Shown here: positions 5,020 through 5,538 of the stretch, in pieces | Numbering within the stretch: the first letter of the stretch is position 1 | How the letters are laid out: every line of letters starts with the position of its first letter | From: an uncultured Simplicispira sp. | GTDB taxonomy: Bacteria; Pseudomonadota; Gammaproteobacteria; Burkholderiales; Burkholderiaceae_C | DNA length: 5,538 nucleotides | Direction: 5' to 3' | Assembly (NCBI GenBank): GCA_903882725.1 | Contig: CAIRYF010000312.1 | Span: forward strand, 1 to 5,538 | Notes under the pieces: model-generated | Database searches by the model: none | Told to the model about the DNA's origin: nothing | What the model saw: the letters and a program-made list of their open reading frames with translations, nothing else | Translations under genes and position numbers: made by a program

Positions 5020-5526
5020 TTAGTAGCGCGAAATTTGGCCGTTGTGCATACGCACGTGGTCGCCCACGCGCACATCGCCGGGCGTGCGAACGTCATAAGC
5101 ACGTCTGCCCCCTTGATCCAGCTGGATGGTGATGCGGTAACCCTGTGGCTGCGACGGGTGCTGACCCGACTGATTGCGCTCTTCCACCACGTTGCCGACC
5201 ACTGCGCCACCCACAGCACCCACGGCAGTGGCTGCCACGCGCCCGCCGCCCCTGCCCACCTGATTGCCCAGCACGCCACCAACCACGGCACCGATGACTG
5301 CGCCCGCCCCTGAGGTCTGGCCACGCCCTTGTGATGGCAGCGCTTCAATATGCACCACGCGCCCACGCTCTATGCCGTGAAGCGCATCGCCCTGATTTTG
5401 ATACCCCTGTGCCTGATAAGGCAGTGGGTAGCTTTGTTGCTGCGCCTGCGTGACACAAGCCGTTAGGCCACACAGCGCCATGAGTGCCACAACACCACCA
5501 GCACGGCGAAAAAATGGGGTTTGCAT
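5020..5526 (-). CDS. Glycine-zipper outer-membrane lipoprotein (SlyB / 17-kDa antigen type)
   Basis: The product has 168 residues. Its signal peptide (residues 1-23) has a hydrophobic core VVALMALCG and lipobox LTAC, with lipidated Cys24. Val at +2 is compatible with outer-membrane sorting. A Gln/Tyr-rich linker (about 27-46) follows, then IERGRVVHIEALP (52-64), a strand typical of SlyB proteins. The glycine zipper 2TM segment (about 73-112) has small-residue repeats such as GAVIGAVVGGVLGNQVG and GAVGGAVVGN. A C-terminal beta region (130-168) contains YRITIQLDQGG and VRVGDHVRM. SlyB-family proteins are associated with envelope integrity and outer-membrane stress islands. The ATG at 5526-5524 has AAGGA six bases upstream (5533-5537), so the start is well supported. 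The promoter lies outside the window. The gene converges on the SlyD-like gene with 16 bases between stops. Confidence 0.88.
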   Translation of the reverse strand: MQTPFFRRAGGVVALMALCGLTACVTQAQQQSYPLPYQAQGYQNQGDALHGIERGRVVHIEALPSQGRGQTSGAGAVIGAVVGGVLGNQVGRGGGRVAATAVGAVGGAVVGNVVEERNQSGQHPSQPQGYRITIQLDQGGRRAYDVRTPGDVRVGDHVRMHNGQISRY

Positions 5527-5532
5527 AAATTT

Positions 5533-5537
5533 TCCTT
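5533..5537 (-). promoter_or_regulatory. Ribosome binding site of the glycine-zipper lipoprotein gene
   Basis: AAGGA on the minus strand, 6 bases before the ATG at 5526. It shows that the gene is complete at its 5' coding end although its promoter is beyond the window. Confidence 0.7.
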
Positions 5538-5538
5538 A

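Overview
The window looks like ordinary core chromosome of a betaproteobacterium, most likely a Comamonadaceae-type member of the Burkholderiales. This is inferred from the GC-rich codon use, the dapA-bamC pair, and the character of the RoxA and SlyD-like proteins. I could not run a database search. I see no mobile element, CRISPR array, tRNA or rRNA.

Left part (1-2091, + strand): the 3' nearly complete dapA (lysine/diaminopimelate synthesis) is followed after 32 bases by bamC, an outer-membrane assembly lipoprotein with a GTG start. A hairpin flanked by A and T tracts at 2054-2091 can terminate bamC and also the convergent gene beyond it. Middle part (2147-2724, - strand): a small alanine-rich lipoprotein with heptad-like repeats is preceded by a 227-base gene-free stretch. 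That stretch holds a U-rich leader with an attenuator-like hairpin, a perfect TATAAT, a TGACGTCA palindrome, and the terminator of the next operon.

Right-centre part (2725-4413, - strand): roxA (ribosomal protein uL16 arginine hydroxylase, JmjC/cupin) is followed by a 178-residue protein of unknown function. The two genes are in the same reading frame, separated only by a TGA and six sense codons. Divergently, a SlyD-like FKBP prolyl isomerase (4479-5003, +) shares a 65-base promoter region containing a 10-bp tandem repeat. It converges on a glycine-zipper (SlyB-like) outer-membrane lipoprotein (5020-5526, -) with a 16-base gap.

Functionally there are two themes. One is the cell envelope: DapA feeds peptidoglycan and lysine synthesis, BamC belongs to the BAM complex, and there are two further predicted outer-membrane lipoproteins. 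The other is protein synthesis and folding: RoxA and the SlyD-like protein. The least understood parts are the RoxA-linked unknown protein and the leader of the alanine-rich lipoprotein.
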